Notes: generated by a model not told the origin, from the sequence alone. DNA of 64,000 nucleotides from Poritiphilus flavus (GCF_009901585.1 NZ_WXYO01000009.1:185158-249157); one strand, 5' to 3'; counted from the stretch's first letter, positions 8,954-18,578 are shown. Program-made: numbers and translations.

Positions 8954-10045
8954 CTATCCTTTTAGGATCTTTATGACTTCCAATTCTTTTTCCCTTGATA
9001 TTCCTATTGGTTGATCTCCCTGTCCGAAAGTGATATTCGGATCCCCGTTTTCCCGGTGCCATTGAAGGCAGTCCTCAATGGTTTTTCCCAGGGAAGCATA
9101 GGTGAATCCTGCGGCTACAGACTTACTGTTGCCTATTTTCATGAAGTAGTCGTCGGTAATCGGGGCCCAAAGGGGAAGGCTTTCCCAGGCATACACCTTG
9201 TTCTGACTCAGGAACTCCCGGTCTGACCAAACCAATTCAGAAGAGGATCCCAGGTGCGCTTTAGCGGCCTCCAGGAATGCTTTCCAGGAAAGGGTTTCTG
9301 CTGGCCCAACACAATTGTATTTGCCTATCTCCTTTTGCTCCACAGCTGTGATCGCGAAACGCCCAACATCATTTACATCGATGAACTGAACCGGGTCACT
9401 GCCATCTCCAGGCGCCAAAATACTTTCGTTACGTTCCAGTTTTATCAGCCAATACAACAAGTCATAGGCAGGGTCTCGCCATCCCTTGATAGGGCCGGGA
9501 CGCAGAATGGTATGATTATCGGCAAAACGTTCTGAAACTAAAGCCTCAGAAGCGACCTTCTCTTCAGAATAACCCCAACTGCTTCGATCTTCAGGTAAGG
9601 TGACAACCGGATAATCCTCCGCGCGGAAGGGTTCATTAAAATCTTTATACACCGCCACGCTGGAGATAAAGAGGTAGTGACCGGTATGAGATTGAAGGGC
9701 GGAGGTAGCTTCATCCACCAAGCCGGACTGTTGTGGCCATACGTCTATTACCGCATCCCATCGTTGTTCTTGCAACGCCCGATAGGCCCCGGCTCCTTTT
9801 TCGCGATCACCCTTGATCAGCGGAAGCTCCGCAAAGAGTTTTGGATTGGTGATGCCGCGGTTAAACAAGGTAATCTTATGCCCTTTTTGTATACCTGCCT
9901 TTACAATAGCAGGCCCTAAAAAGTCAGTACCTCCCAAAACAAGGATGTTTAAAGGCCGGGAAGTATTTGAGCAGGAAATTAGCGGAGAGGCACTAAGCAA
10001 AAGGCCTCCGGCGCCGAGGGTTTCAATAAAATGTCTTCTTTTCAT
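8954..10045 (-). CDS. Exported NAD-dependent epimerase/dehydratase-like lipoprotein
   Basis: A 363-residue protein starting with a Tat-type signal (KRRHFIETLGAGG) that ends in a lipobox (LISC), so it is probably exported folded and lipid-anchored. The mature part is an extended short-chain dehydrogenase fold: the nucleotide-binding motif LGGTDFLG near residue 40, LFISSVAVY, and the catalytic YSEEK tyrosine-lysine pair. Substrate unknown; sugar or isoflavone-reductase-like chemistry is possible. Tat export is consistent with a protein that binds its cofactor in the cytoplasm before export. It is convergent with the patatin gene (16-base gap) and has no obvious operon partner. Confidence 0.85.
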   Translation of the reverse strand: MKRRHFIETLGAGGLLLSASPLISCSNTSRPLNILVLGGTDFLGPAIVKAGIQKGHKITLFNRGITNPKLFAELPLIKGDREKGAGAYRALQEQRWDAVIDVWPQQSGLVDEATSALQSHTGHYLFISSVAVYKDFNEPFRAEDYPVVTLPEDRSSWGYSEEKVASEALVSERFADNHTILRPGPIKGWRDPAYDLLYWLIKLERNESILAPGDGSDPVQFIDVNDVGRFAITAVEQKEIGKYNCVGPAETLSWKAFLEAAKAHLGSSSELVWSDREFLSQNKVYAWESLPLWAPITDDYFMKIGNSKSVAAGFTYASLGKTIEDCLQWHRENGDPNITFGQGDQPIGISREKELEVIKILKG

Positions 10046-10266
10046 GATTAGGTTCTATTTAGTTGTGATGCGAAGCAGGTTAAAATAGAACTGTCTCGTA
10101 AAAGCCCTGAAAGAGCTTCCTTCTAAGATCCAGGGACACCCTAATTTACCAAAAAAGCGGTGGCCCTAACTGCACTTTTAGCTTCTTTTAACACTAACCC
10201 GGTTTATGGATACCCTCTACAGTATGGTAGAAGAGGCAGAGGAGAGTTGTAATTCCGCAGGGGATC

Positions 10267-11250
10267 TCAATCTTCTGATTTGATCATTTCGATCAATCGC
10301 TGCATGCTTTGATCGAATGTAGCTGGCCGTACATCCAGGCTAAGGCTGCCTTTTAGTCTGGAGACGATCTGGTCTATTTCATTCCTGAGTTTTCGGAGTC
10401 TTGTGATCTCATTGTTGAGGTTTCTGGAATCGATGTTGAGCAGGTCCTGCTCCGCTTTGTGCTTTAGTTTGGTTTCAAGCTGCTCGTCTATCTTTTTAAC
10501 AGTCTCAATTACATAATTGTCTTTGAAAAAGTCGTCTTCAAGGTAACAGGCTACGAACTTTCGATGTTTTAGATAGCGTTCCAGGAAAAAGGTATCTATA
10601 GTTTCCATGGCCACCCAGCCGGAACTCAAGCTGGCGTTAGAGACCAGGGATATGGTAACCGTGGAGGCCAGGATGGAGTCCTGTATAAAACCCTCAATGT
10701 TCTCTCCAGCCTGCATGTCTTCGTGATCTATGATGACTTCAATGGAGGCTGCCTCAAGCCTTTTCTGTATGTTTTCGGCCAAATCATGGTCCTTGTGGTT
10801 ATACGAAATAAAGGCCGTCGGGGTATCGGGTAGGGTAAGTATTCTGGTTTCCGCCTTGAAATACTTACGTATGAGGAATAGTATGAGCAACTCCAGCGGA
10901 ATGAGGATGTAAAGCGAACTCATCAGTGTTCGAATACGGGTTACATGGGCTCCTTCCGAATCATTAGCCCAGGAATCCACAGCAAAGGGTTGCAATAAAA
11001 TGGCCAGAAGGGAGACCAGGACAAAAAGGCTGGTCAGGGCGGTGAGCGGGATGGTCCCGGTTGCTTTCCCTGAGGTGGGACTCTTAAATAGTAACACCAG
11101 CGGTGCTACGTATAGGACAATTAGCCACAACCAGGCCAGGTAAGTCAGGTTGGCATACTTGTTTCCGAAACTCTGCCCCAGCAAAATCAGAGACAGCAGA
11201 ACAAGTCCGGTCAGCAGTATGAGGGAAAGTCTTTTCTTTAAGCGTCTCAC
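10267..11250 (-). CDS. Membrane-anchored TIR-domain protein
   Basis: A 327-residue protein. Four membrane helices (about 9-25, 36-56, 67-88, 110-128) are followed by a TIR domain from residue 144: AFISYNHKD opens the first strand, and SSGWVAMET places a glutamate (Glu216) at the NADase position. A charged helical tail follows (about 240-320). Prokaryotic TIR domains often cleave NAD+ or make signalling nucleotides. The gene begins five bases after the stop of the caspase-like gene, so the two are very probably one operon. A membrane-bound TIR paired with an exported caspase is an uncommon arrangement. Confidence 0.85.
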   Translation of the reverse strand: MRRLKKRLSLILLTGLVLLSLILLGQSFGNKYANLTYLAWLWLIVLYVAPLVLLFKSPTSGKATGTIPLTALTSLFVLVSLLAILLQPFAVDSWANDSEGAHVTRIRTLMSSLYILIPLELLILFLIRKYFKAETRILTLPDTPTAFISYNHKDHDLAENIQKRLEAASIEVIIDHEDMQAGENIEGFIQDSILASTVTISLVSNASLSSGWVAMETIDTFFLERYLKHRKFVACYLEDDFFKDNYVIETVKKIDEQLETKLKHKAEQDLLNIDSRNLNNEITRLRKLRNEIDQIVSRLKGSLSLDVRPATFDQSMQRLIEMIKSED

Positions 11251-11255
11251 GGTTT

Positions 11256-12869
11256 CTATTCAGTACCGGCTAGTTGGGCCCAGAGCCCTGATTTTTCTAA
11301 ATGTATTCTGCCCGCATGGTCGCTTGGTTTCTCAATGGTTGCGGTTATATCGTTTTCCGGCAGGCGGTATTCGTATATCAGGGCATAGACTTTATAGCCG
11401 CTGGCATCTATTCCCGCGATGGTTTCTTCAAGGTCGCTTGCCCCGCCGCTTACCCAGGTGATCACTTCTTCTCTCGAGGCATTTCCGCCACTGGTTGAAA
11501 AGGGCTGGTTGACCACGGCGAAGACGATCACCCTAAAATATCCTTCCCTGGGGAAAAACAGGGATCTGAGGTATTGTGTCAATGAAAAGTCGGACGTAGT
11601 TGAGATCAGGGATTTGTTCCAGCGGTTGTCTCCATCCAGGGAGCTCGCATCATCGTTGATCTGTTCCAGTCGGGTAGCGATGGCAAAGCCGTTGGTTTGG
11701 CCTTCCTCTATGGCGTAGTGGCTGGTATCAAAATAGCCCTGGTTGTCCAGGGAGCGCAATAGTTTTTTGTTGATGTCACCAAGGGTCTGGCTGTCGGCAA
11801 AGAAAGCCTCATCTATCTGCTCGGAGGCGGAGGCGAAAGGTGGTGGCCAGGAGAATTTGGGGTAACTGGCCTGGCTTTGGGCCAATATCTGGAATTGATA
11901 AGGGCCCCAATATTCCGTTTGACTCATTTTCCCATAATAATAAACGTCTTGTTTGCCTGAAGAGAATTTCTTAACCAGTTTTTTGGTATCCATAAAAGTA
12001 TTGTAGACCACCTGCTGCTGTAAGTTGAAGGCGAAGAGGTAACAAAAGAGGCTGATATCGTCTCCAGCTACCACAGGCGCCAGTTGGTTTTCGTATGCGC
12101 TAAAGCTGATAAAGGTATCATCCGGCCACTTTGCGGGAGGGCTAAAACAGAGTTCTTCTTTTGGGTTTTGGGTGCCAATCCCAAAATTGTTGGGGTAACA
12201 GGCGTCTATAGCGATGCGGTTCCTGGCCTTTCGGTTAAGTTTTCTGATGAGGTAATCCAGGGGGATGGTCTGATCCTTTAGTACTGTTTCGTCTTCAAGG
12301 GTAGCGTCCGTTGGGACCAGGAAGTTATTTCCGTCAGATTTTACCAGGTGCCCGGAAAAGTAGAAGAAGGTGGTCTGTGCATGCCGTGATTTGCGGATGA
12401 ATTGGATGATGGCCTTACGCAGGTCGAGGCGAGTGGTGTTTTTGAGCAGCATCACATCGAACCCCAGCTCTCTGAAATTGTCGGCCATAGTATCCGCGTT
12501 GTGTTCCGGGGAGTCAATTTCGTTCCCTTCGCTATAGCTGGCATTCCCTATGATCAGTGCGATCTTGGGTGGGTGTACGGGTTGTTCGGGTTGGGTAGGC
12601 GTAAGCCTGATATTGGAATCGATTACCGCCAGGTTCACCACACGCGCACGTTCGAGGACCTTTACCTGGCTCTGGAGAGGTATAAAGCTCAGTAGAAAAA
12701 GAAATAGCAGGAAGTACGGGCCAGAAGTTACGAGGCTTGAGTTATTAGCTGTGTGGGAATGTTCCTTTGGGTGATTTCGGGAGAATTTCATCATCAAGGG
12801 TTTGTGGGCCATAGGGTCCTGTTCGATGCAATGCGTTTTGGATATGAGAAAACGGCTATCCCGTTCCAC
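11256..12869 (-). CDS. Exported or membrane-tethered caspase-like (C14) peptidase
   Basis: A caspase-fold protease of up to 537 residues. The domain starts at KIALIIGNASYSE (about 102) and has both catalytic residues: His174 in YFSGH and Cys224 in AIDACYPNN. A hydrophobic stretch (about 51-66, PYFLLFLFLLSFIPLQ) is a signal peptide or anchor, so the protease probably acts in the periplasm. The start is uncertain; methionines at residues 20, 26 and 27 would give a better signal-peptide layout. About 250 residues of unrecognised sequence follow the peptidase domain. Bacterial C14 peptidases cleave after arginine or lysine and are often death effectors. The TIR gene follows after five bases. Confidence 0.87.
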   Translation of the reverse strand: MERDSRFLISKTHCIEQDPMAHKPLMMKFSRNHPKEHSHTANNSSLVTSGPYFLLFLFLLSFIPLQSQVKVLERARVVNLAVIDSNIRLTPTQPEQPVHPPKIALIIGNASYSEGNEIDSPEHNADTMADNFRELGFDVMLLKNTTRLDLRKAIIQFIRKSRHAQTTFFYFSGHLVKSDGNNFLVPTDATLEDETVLKDQTIPLDYLIRKLNRKARNRIAIDACYPNNFGIGTQNPKEELCFSPPAKWPDDTFISFSAYENQLAPVVAGDDISLFCYLFAFNLQQQVVYNTFMDTKKLVKKFSSGKQDVYYYGKMSQTEYWGPYQFQILAQSQASYPKFSWPPPFASASEQIDEAFFADSQTLGDINKKLLRSLDNQGYFDTSHYAIEEGQTNGFAIATRLEQINDDASSLDGDNRWNKSLISTTSDFSLTQYLRSLFFPREGYFRVIVFAVVNQPFSTSGGNASREEVITWVSGGASDLEETIAGIDASGYKVYALIYEYRLPENDITATIEKPSDHAGRIHLEKSGLWAQLAGTE

Positions 12870-13307
12870 CTGATAAGATACCTTAAAAAATCTAAATGAG
12901 GGATTTGAATTTGTATAAATGCACGAATTTTCTGTATGGTTGGTAGGGGGAGGAGAAAGTTGATAAACGGCCTGGCTTTATTCTATTAAATTACCGATTT
13001 AAATAACGATCGAAATAAAGGTCTTCAAAAGGTTTTTTTCTTAATATGACCTGCGATACTTTGATAGGAACTTGAGGTATTTAAAGAACTTCAGGTTTCA
13101 AGGATCGGACTTCCAAGAAATTGCATCCTCAGTCATCTCAAGGCATAAATAGATCAATTGAGTTGATAAATAGAGCGTAATTTCTTACATTTAATTACTC
13201 CCCCTTTGGTTTAAAGGTTTACATGCCCTTAAAATAACTTACCAGAAGTTGCTCAGAGCACTGTTAGACCATATGTCAGATGTACTAAAAGTTACGACGC
13301 GTTTTAT
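12870..13307. other. 438-bp divergent intergenic region
   Basis: This region lies between the divergent caspase/TIR operon and the SIR2-TIR/STAND operon, so it must hold both promoters. I see no convincing TAnnTTTG element with a suitable TTTG partner on either strand, no long repeat, and no small gene with a plausible start. The sequence is AT-rich near 12980-13060. Confidence 0.5.
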
Positions 13308-14669
13308 ATGAGTTCGACTATTAAGATGAAGGGACGGGATTGGAAAATTCTCGTAAACAATATTATCTCAGGCAACTGTATCCTCGTAATTGGTCCGGAT
13401 ATGGCTTCCGTGGAGATAGAAGGCAAATCAAAACCGATCACCAGTCACTTTGCCAATCATTTGGTAGGAGAAATTGACGGCAATCCTAAAATTGGGAATG
13501 AGGATGATCTCGAGGAGGTAATCGAAGCGTTTTTACACCAGGAGCCCGAAGATGCCCTTCAATTTGAAGCAGATGAATTTTTTAGGGAAAACTGCGATGA
13601 AAGGCCGGTATATGATGATCTGGCCGCAATACCCTTTAATTTGATAATAAATGCTTCGCCAGATAAGTCATTGATCAGAGCTTTTGAGAGGAAGGATCTG
13701 AAAATTGATAAGGATTTTTACGTAGACTTTTACAATCACAAAGGAAGAAAACGCGATCAGGCTAGATGGGAAGATGAAAAAAAACCGATGCTATTCTACC
13801 TTTATGGTAGTTCGGACAATTGGGATTCGGTGGTGGTCTCCGAAATACACCTGCTCGATTACTTATTAAGCATCATCTCTCAAACCCCGGCCCTACAAAG
13901 TAATATTAGCAGCAGATTCTGTGATGAAAAGACCTCTTTTGTCTTTTTAGGGTTCGGATTTCAGAATTGGTATTTGCGTATACTGCTATATACCTTACTA
14001 GGTGGTAAAGAAGTGCAAAAGGGCCGTTCGCGCCGTTCAGTTGCCTTGGAAAAAATGATGACAGATGACAAATCCGATTCAGACCGTATAACCGTTCTTT
14101 TTAAAAACAAACTGAACATCATCTACCCTGAACGCAAATTGGATGAGTTTATCAGTGAGTTGAGGAAGCTTTGCGAGAATAAGTTGAAAGGCAAGGAGGA
14201 AGAAACGGGGATCCGTCCGGACCATGAAGACGACGAGATAGACATACCAGGAGCTCCTAGCGTATTTATTTGCCACGCATCCGAAGACAAAAAAGAAGCT
14301 ATGGATATTTATCGGAGTCTCAAAAAGGGCCAGTTAAATCCTTGGATAGACAAAGAGGGAATAAGGTCTGGCGATAACTGGAATCTCGTTCTAGAGAGAA
14401 CTATCAAGGATATAGACTATTTCATAGTGGTGCAAAGTAAGGCTATGGCAGGCAAGGTAAGGGGCTATGTCAATAAGGAGATCAACCTTGCACTGCGATT
14501 GGCCGACGAGGTTCGTGCCGGCTTTAATTATCTCTTTCCTGTCCTGATCGATGACAGTGAACCCCTGGAAGAATTAAGAAAATATCAAACCAGGGACCTT
14601 ACCGATATAAGTAACATTAAGGGCTTGATTAAGGACATACGCCGGGATTGGGAACGCCTTAAAAGATAA
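13308..14669 (+). CDS. SIR2-like/TIR fusion protein
   Basis: A 453-residue cytosolic protein with two NAD-related domains. Residues about 10-290 resemble the SIR2_2 family: a nucleotide-binding start CILVIGPDMAS, an IINASPD segment at the asparagine-aspartate motif, and FVFLGFGFQNWYLR near 211-224. The usual catalytic LHG motif reads LYG (Tyr166), so this domain is probably inactive. A TIR domain follows from residue 316 (PSVFICHASEDKKEA), with Glu391 in GYVNKEINLAL at the NADase position. A STAND gene follows 14 bases later, which suggests a sensor/effector pair: STAND as sensor, TIR as killing enzyme, SIR2-like part as binding or assembly platform. The roles are inferred. Confidence 0.83.
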   Translation: MSSTIKMKGRDWKILVNNIISGNCILVIGPDMASVEIEGKSKPITSHFANHLVGEIDGNPKIGNEDDLEEVIEAFLHQEPEDALQFEADEFFRENCDERPVYDDLAAIPFNLIINASPDKSLIRAFERKDLKIDKDFYVDFYNHKGRKRDQARWEDEKKPMLFYLYGSSDNWDSVVVSEIHLLDYLLSIISQTPALQSNISSRFCDEKTSFVFLGFGFQNWYLRILLYTLLGGKEVQKGRSRRSVALEKMMTDDKSDSDRITVLFKNKLNIIYPERKLDEFISELRKLCENKLKGKEEETGIRPDHEDDEIDIPGAPSVFICHASEDKKEAMDIYRSLKKGQLNPWIDKEGIRSGDNWNLVLERTIKDIDYFIVVQSKAMAGKVRGYVNKEINLALRLADEVRAGFNYLFPVLIDDSEPLEELRKYQTRDLTDISNIKGLIKDIRRDWERLKR

Positions 14670-14683
14670 GAGGAATACAGACT

Positions 14684-17600
14684 ATGACTAATACGAAGAA
14701 CACCAGATATCCGGGTGCTCGTCCGTTTAAGGACAGTCCCTTGGAACGCAAATTGTTCTTCGGGAGAAACGCAGAACAAAAGGAATTATTACACCTGATC
14801 CTTTCCCATAATATTATAGTGCTATTCGCTAAATCAGGAGTTGGGAAATCTTCTCTTTTGAATGCCGGTGTTTTTGAAAAACTATACGACAAAGGCTATT
14901 TCCCAGTCTCTATTCGTTTAAATGCACCTTCGGATGGTATTCTTGAAACCATTGATTCACGTATCATTGAGTTGGCAAGTAGGAAGAATGTAGAGTACAA
15001 TCCCGGAAATAAAGAATCCCTGTGGGAGTTTTTGAAGACAGCAGAATTGTGGACTAGTGACGATAAGCTTCTGACGCCCGTATTGGTTTTTGATCAATTC
15101 GAAGAAATCTTCACCCTTGGGTACAATGAGGATCAGCGCAAAGATTTTTTCAAACAGATTGCGGATTTGGGCAGGACCAGAAGAAGATGGTCCCAAGGCA
15201 AGAAGGGGGATACAAAGCAATATCTGTCTGAAAGCCCTCCAAAAGTAAAGGTGGTACTCAGTCTGCGCGAAGAATTTCTGGCACAACTGGAAGAGATTTC
15301 AGAGGATATTCCGTCCATTTTACACAATCGATTTCGATTAAGAGAGTTGACTGAAGAGCAGGCGATCAGCGCCATCGAGAGCCCGGCAAAACTGGATGAC
15401 GAGAATTTATCATCACATAGTTTTAATTATTCTGAAGGAGCCATCAAAGCGGTTACCAAGTTTCTCATGAAAAAAGATCTTAAGGAAAGGCTGAAGATAA
15501 TAACCAAGACCTGGGATCCGAAATGGCCGAAGTGGCTATTGTTTTTATTTGGAGCACTATTGCTTCCTGTTGCCTTGTTGGCCAATTTTCTGGGGGATGA
15601 CCTGGGCATTCTCACTGTGCTGATCACGGTGTGGTTGATCATTCCTGCCTTTGCGATGACATTGGCCGTTCGCAGGCCTATTGCGGGCAGGAACACCCTG
15701 GTTCCGATCATACTTTTGTACGCCTGGTTTTGCACATTGATCTACGTCTCAAGCCTGTCTAACGAGGTCTTGCAATCTGATAACAGTGCCCTGGTATCAA
15801 TCGTCATGGTGCCCCTTGTATTGGTACTCATTTTAGTATTGCTTATAAGTGCGATCTACAGAAAAGGTCGGAAGGAAAAACTTAGCACTGATGATCTACC
15901 TTCATCAGAAGAGGCTCTCAAAGATAAAAGATGGTTGTGGAAACCTCACTTTTACCTTTTTGGTTGGGTCATCCTCAGTATCCTGGTCTCTAAACTTATG
16001 GACTTTAGCCCTCAAGTTTTTTTATTGAATATTCTTATCATTTTCGCTTATTTCGTAGGTCTTTCCGTAAAGTATCCAGTTCCTCCGAAGAAGGCCATAG
16101 CGCCAATAGCTATCGCACATTTTTTGAATATTTTGATGGTAATACTGACAGATTATACCAGGTCTGATATCCCATGGCCTTTGTTGATTGTTTATTCCTT
16201 GTTGACACTAATTACTTTTGTCTCCGCTGCTTCCCTTTGGTGGAGCTATTTAAGAGGTTGGAAAAGTGTGAAGCCGCAGCTTCTTGAAATCTTGGGCAAA
16301 TCCAAAGAGAAGATCGAACCTTTTCAACTGCAATTGCTCTGTCAGAATATAGAGGAAAAAGTGTTGTTAAAACAACGCAAGATGCACAACGACAAACCGA
16401 TTACCATTACGAAAAAAGATTTTGGAGGGGATCAGGGAATGCGAAGAATCTTGCTGAAATTTTATGACGATCAGCTCAAAAGGGTCAATTGGAAAATCAG
16501 GGGAAGGGTTCGGAAACTTTGTGAACGCGGCCTGATCAGCCAGACTGGCAGGCGCCTGAGTATTGCCGAAGATGATATTTACAATCGATTTAAGCTGGAA
16601 AAGGACACTTTGGATAAGCTTGTCGAATATCGCTTGCTTCGTTTTGAACGAAGATTGGGAAGCCGGTATTTTGAGATAAGCCACGATACCCTGGTGCAAC
16701 CTATTCTAACCTCTGCAAAGAAGCATATCAATAGAGAGATGGCAATAAAATGGGTAGGGTATCCAATGGCGCTGGCACTTTTGGTTTACGGCTTCAATTT
16801 TTACCAGAGTCTTATAAATCCCAGTAACCAGGAAATTTATGAACGCATGGATAACACCCTGGAGTCTGAATGGTCCACCATTAAAGACCAAATCTTTGGA
16901 TTGAGTAGCCTCTTGGACAGACTCGATCAGAGAGATGATCTGAAATGGCTTATCATGAATGACGAGAGGGCGAATAGTGGTTTTGGCAATACGTATGGCA
17001 TCGGATACGATAAACCGCTGTACACAGCCAAGCTAGATAGCCTGAGGTCAATAGATAAGTCGCTATTGAAATACGGCAATCTCCGACTGGTTGATTCAAA
17101 GAAAGAAGATGTTGAGGACTATTCGATTGTCCTTGGTGCCGGCTTAAAACCCCAAAGATTTTCGCTCTCTATGAAACCGGATAGCAACACCACTGGATTT
17201 CACAACCTTGAAATCGAATGGTACTTCAAGTCGGACTACGACAGCGAATTTGAGCTACTTCGAAAGATCAAAATGGATTCGATATCGAGGGAGTCGGGGG
17301 AAGTCACTACGAGATCGTTTCCTCTTTCCGAGACCTTATGTGAAGGGTTTAATGTGTTGAAACTGTATGAATTGGATTCCGATAATCCATCGAGAAGGTA
17401 CCTTCGTGAGATTCGTGATTTCAATGTGAGACTCAACGATATTGGGCACTATGAAGACAGGATCAATAAGGAGCCCGAGAATGCAAAATACAACGCACAT
17501 CTCGGATTTCTTTACTTCAGGAAGAGGGTGTCCAATGAAGACGCGCGCACCTATCTGGACAATGCCATTAAAAACGATTCTAATTATGCACTTGCCTATT

Positions 17601-18256
17601 ACTGGAGAGGGCATGTTCAAAATAGTGCAGCAAAAATGTGGTCTGACTACTTGGTAGCTTACTACAAGGATCAAAGACTTCGTCCTGCTTTGAAAAAGAT
17701 ATTAAGCGGGTCCATTAACCGGGTGAGCAACGGAAGTTTTGAATTCCCTAAATTACCGGACAATAATTATCTTTTGACCAGTGAGTTGGGTAGGGAGTCA
17801 ACCGATACTATTAAGGGGCCTAGTTGGGAGAATGAGGATGGAATAAACTTTGACTTAAAGTCTTTTAAATTAGGACAGGGGGAAGCGAAGACCGGAAAGC
17901 AATTCATTGAACTTTCTGGCAAATCCAACTCCTGGATCCGCCAAAAGGTTCTAACAGAACCAGATACCGAATATGTGCTATCTTTTGCATTTTCACCAAG
18001 GCCAGGAAGGGTGAAGGAAGACAACAGAATGGAAATAAGCTGGAACGGAGTTCCTATTGATACTGTGGAAGCCGATGGGCGTGAACGTGTTAATACGCGG
18101 TGGAAAACCTTTTATAAAGTTGTGAAAGCGACCTCAGAGGAGTCTTATCTTAAATTTCGGGATATCGGTGATTCTGCGGGACACAATGTCGGTACAGGAC
18201 CTTATTTGGACGCCATTTTCCTGGTCAAAAGGCAGGATTACGGAGACACCTATTAA
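14684..18256 (+). CDS. nSTAND1-type NTPase with internal membrane cassette, TPRs and DUF642-like lectin domain
   Basis: A 1190-residue protein. It starts with the nSTAND1 signature (RYPGARPFKD), Walker A AKSGVGKSS (49-57) and Walker B VLVFDQFEEIF (133-143). Eight hydrophobic helices (about 283-520) then interrupt the module before its conserved IEPFQLQLLCQ segment (544-553) and the winged-helix-like region ending FEISHDTLVQP. A further helix lies at 688-706, TPR-like helices at about 930-990, and a C-terminal domain (1012-1185) with DUF642 hallmarks: NGSFE, FIELSG, IRQKV, YVLSFAFSPRPG, LDAIFLV. Eight helices return the chain to the cytoplasm and the ninth puts the TPR and lectin parts outside. 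This suggests a receptor reading an envelope signal. It is coupled to the SIR2-TIR gene. Confidence 0.85.
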   Translation: MTNTKNTRYPGARPFKDSPLERKLFFGRNAEQKELLHLILSHNIIVLFAKSGVGKSSLLNAGVFEKLYDKGYFPVSIRLNAPSDGILETIDSRIIELASRKNVEYNPGNKESLWEFLKTAELWTSDDKLLTPVLVFDQFEEIFTLGYNEDQRKDFFKQIADLGRTRRRWSQGKKGDTKQYLSESPPKVKVVLSLREEFLAQLEEISEDIPSILHNRFRLRELTEEQAISAIESPAKLDDENLSSHSFNYSEGAIKAVTKFLMKKDLKERLKIITKTWDPKWPKWLLFLFGALLLPVALLANFLGDDLGILTVLITVWLIIPAFAMTLAVRRPIAGRNTLVPIILLYAWFCTLIYVSSLSNEVLQSDNSALVSIVMVPLVLVLILVLLISAIYRKGRKEKLSTDDLPSSEEALKDKRWLWKPHFYLFGWVILSILVSKLMDFSPQVFLLNILIIFAYFVGLSVKYPVPPKKAIAPIAIAHFLNILMVILTDYTRSDIPWPLLIVYSLLTLITFVSAASLWWSYLRGWKSVKPQLLEILGKSKEKIEPFQLQLLCQNIEEKVLLKQRKMHNDKPITITKKDFGGDQGMRRILLKFYDDQLKRVNWKIRGRVRKLCERGLISQTGRRLSIAEDDIYNRFKLEKDTLDKLVEYRLLRFERRLGSRYFEISHDTLVQPILTSAKKHINREMAIKWVGYPMALALLVYGFNFYQSLINPSNQEIYERMDNTLESEWSTIKDQIFGLSSLLDRLDQRDDLKWLIMNDERANSGFGNTYGIGYDKPLYTAKLDSLRSIDKSLLKYGNLRLVDSKKEDVEDYSIVLGAGLKPQRFSLSMKPDSNTTGFHNLEIEWYFKSDYDSEFELLRKIKMDSISRESGEVTTRSFPLSETLCEGFNVLKLYELDSDNPSRRYLREIRDFNVRLNDIGHYEDRINKEPENAKYNAHLGFLYFRKRVSNEDARTYLDNAIKNDSNYALAYYWRGHVQNSAAKMWSDYLVAYYKDQRLRPALKKILSGSINRVSNGSFEFPKLPDNNYLLTSELGRESTDTIKGPSWENEDGINFDLKSFKLGQGEAKTGKQFIELSGKSNSWIRQKVLTEPDTEYVLSFAFSPRPGRVKEDNRMEISWNGVPIDTVEADGRERVNTRWKTFYKVVKATSEESYLKFRDIGDSAGHNVGTGPYLDAIFLVKRQDYGDTY

Positions 18257-18578
18257 TATTTCAGGATTGAAGTTCAGACATAGAAGTGCGCGTTGAGCTT
18301 GCGAAGCAGGTTAATAACATCTCGCTGTCTTGTCCTCAAACTATGATTTCGTCTACCAGCCATGAATTCAAGCTCAACTTGAAGCGAATTCCTCCCGATT
18401 TTATATCTTCTTATTAAATACCCTGAAAATGGGTATTTAAAGAAACTTCGGTTTTGTTAGCTGTTGGGCAGACTTTTATGCTGAGGGACTTTACCAAACT
18501 GCGATTTCTAAAAGTCATCATTAGAATATGTACGGTTCTGAATGCTGCTGCATAATCACTGACAGATTCAATAATTAC
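18257..18578. other. 322-bp convergent intergenic region
   Basis: Between the ends of the STAND gene and the envelope operon. It contains a strong hairpin (listed separately) and a smaller perfect inverted repeat TTCAAG-N5-CTTGAA at 18367-18383. No small gene is visible. Confidence 0.5.
18414..18440. terminator. Hairpin between convergent genes, possible bidirectional terminator
   Basis: A perfect 10-bp stem (TTAAATACCC / GGGTATTTAA) with a 7-base loop, placed between convergent transcription units. Neither side has a clean T tract, so terminator function is inferred from position and stem only. Confidence 0.45.

Noticed and set aside
10070..18314. The 14-mer GCGAAGCAGGTTAA occurs at 10070-10083 and 18301-18314, flanking the effector genes.
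   Set aside because: A 14-base match is expected by chance several times in 64 kb, and the flanks do not match, so it is not supported as an att-like site.
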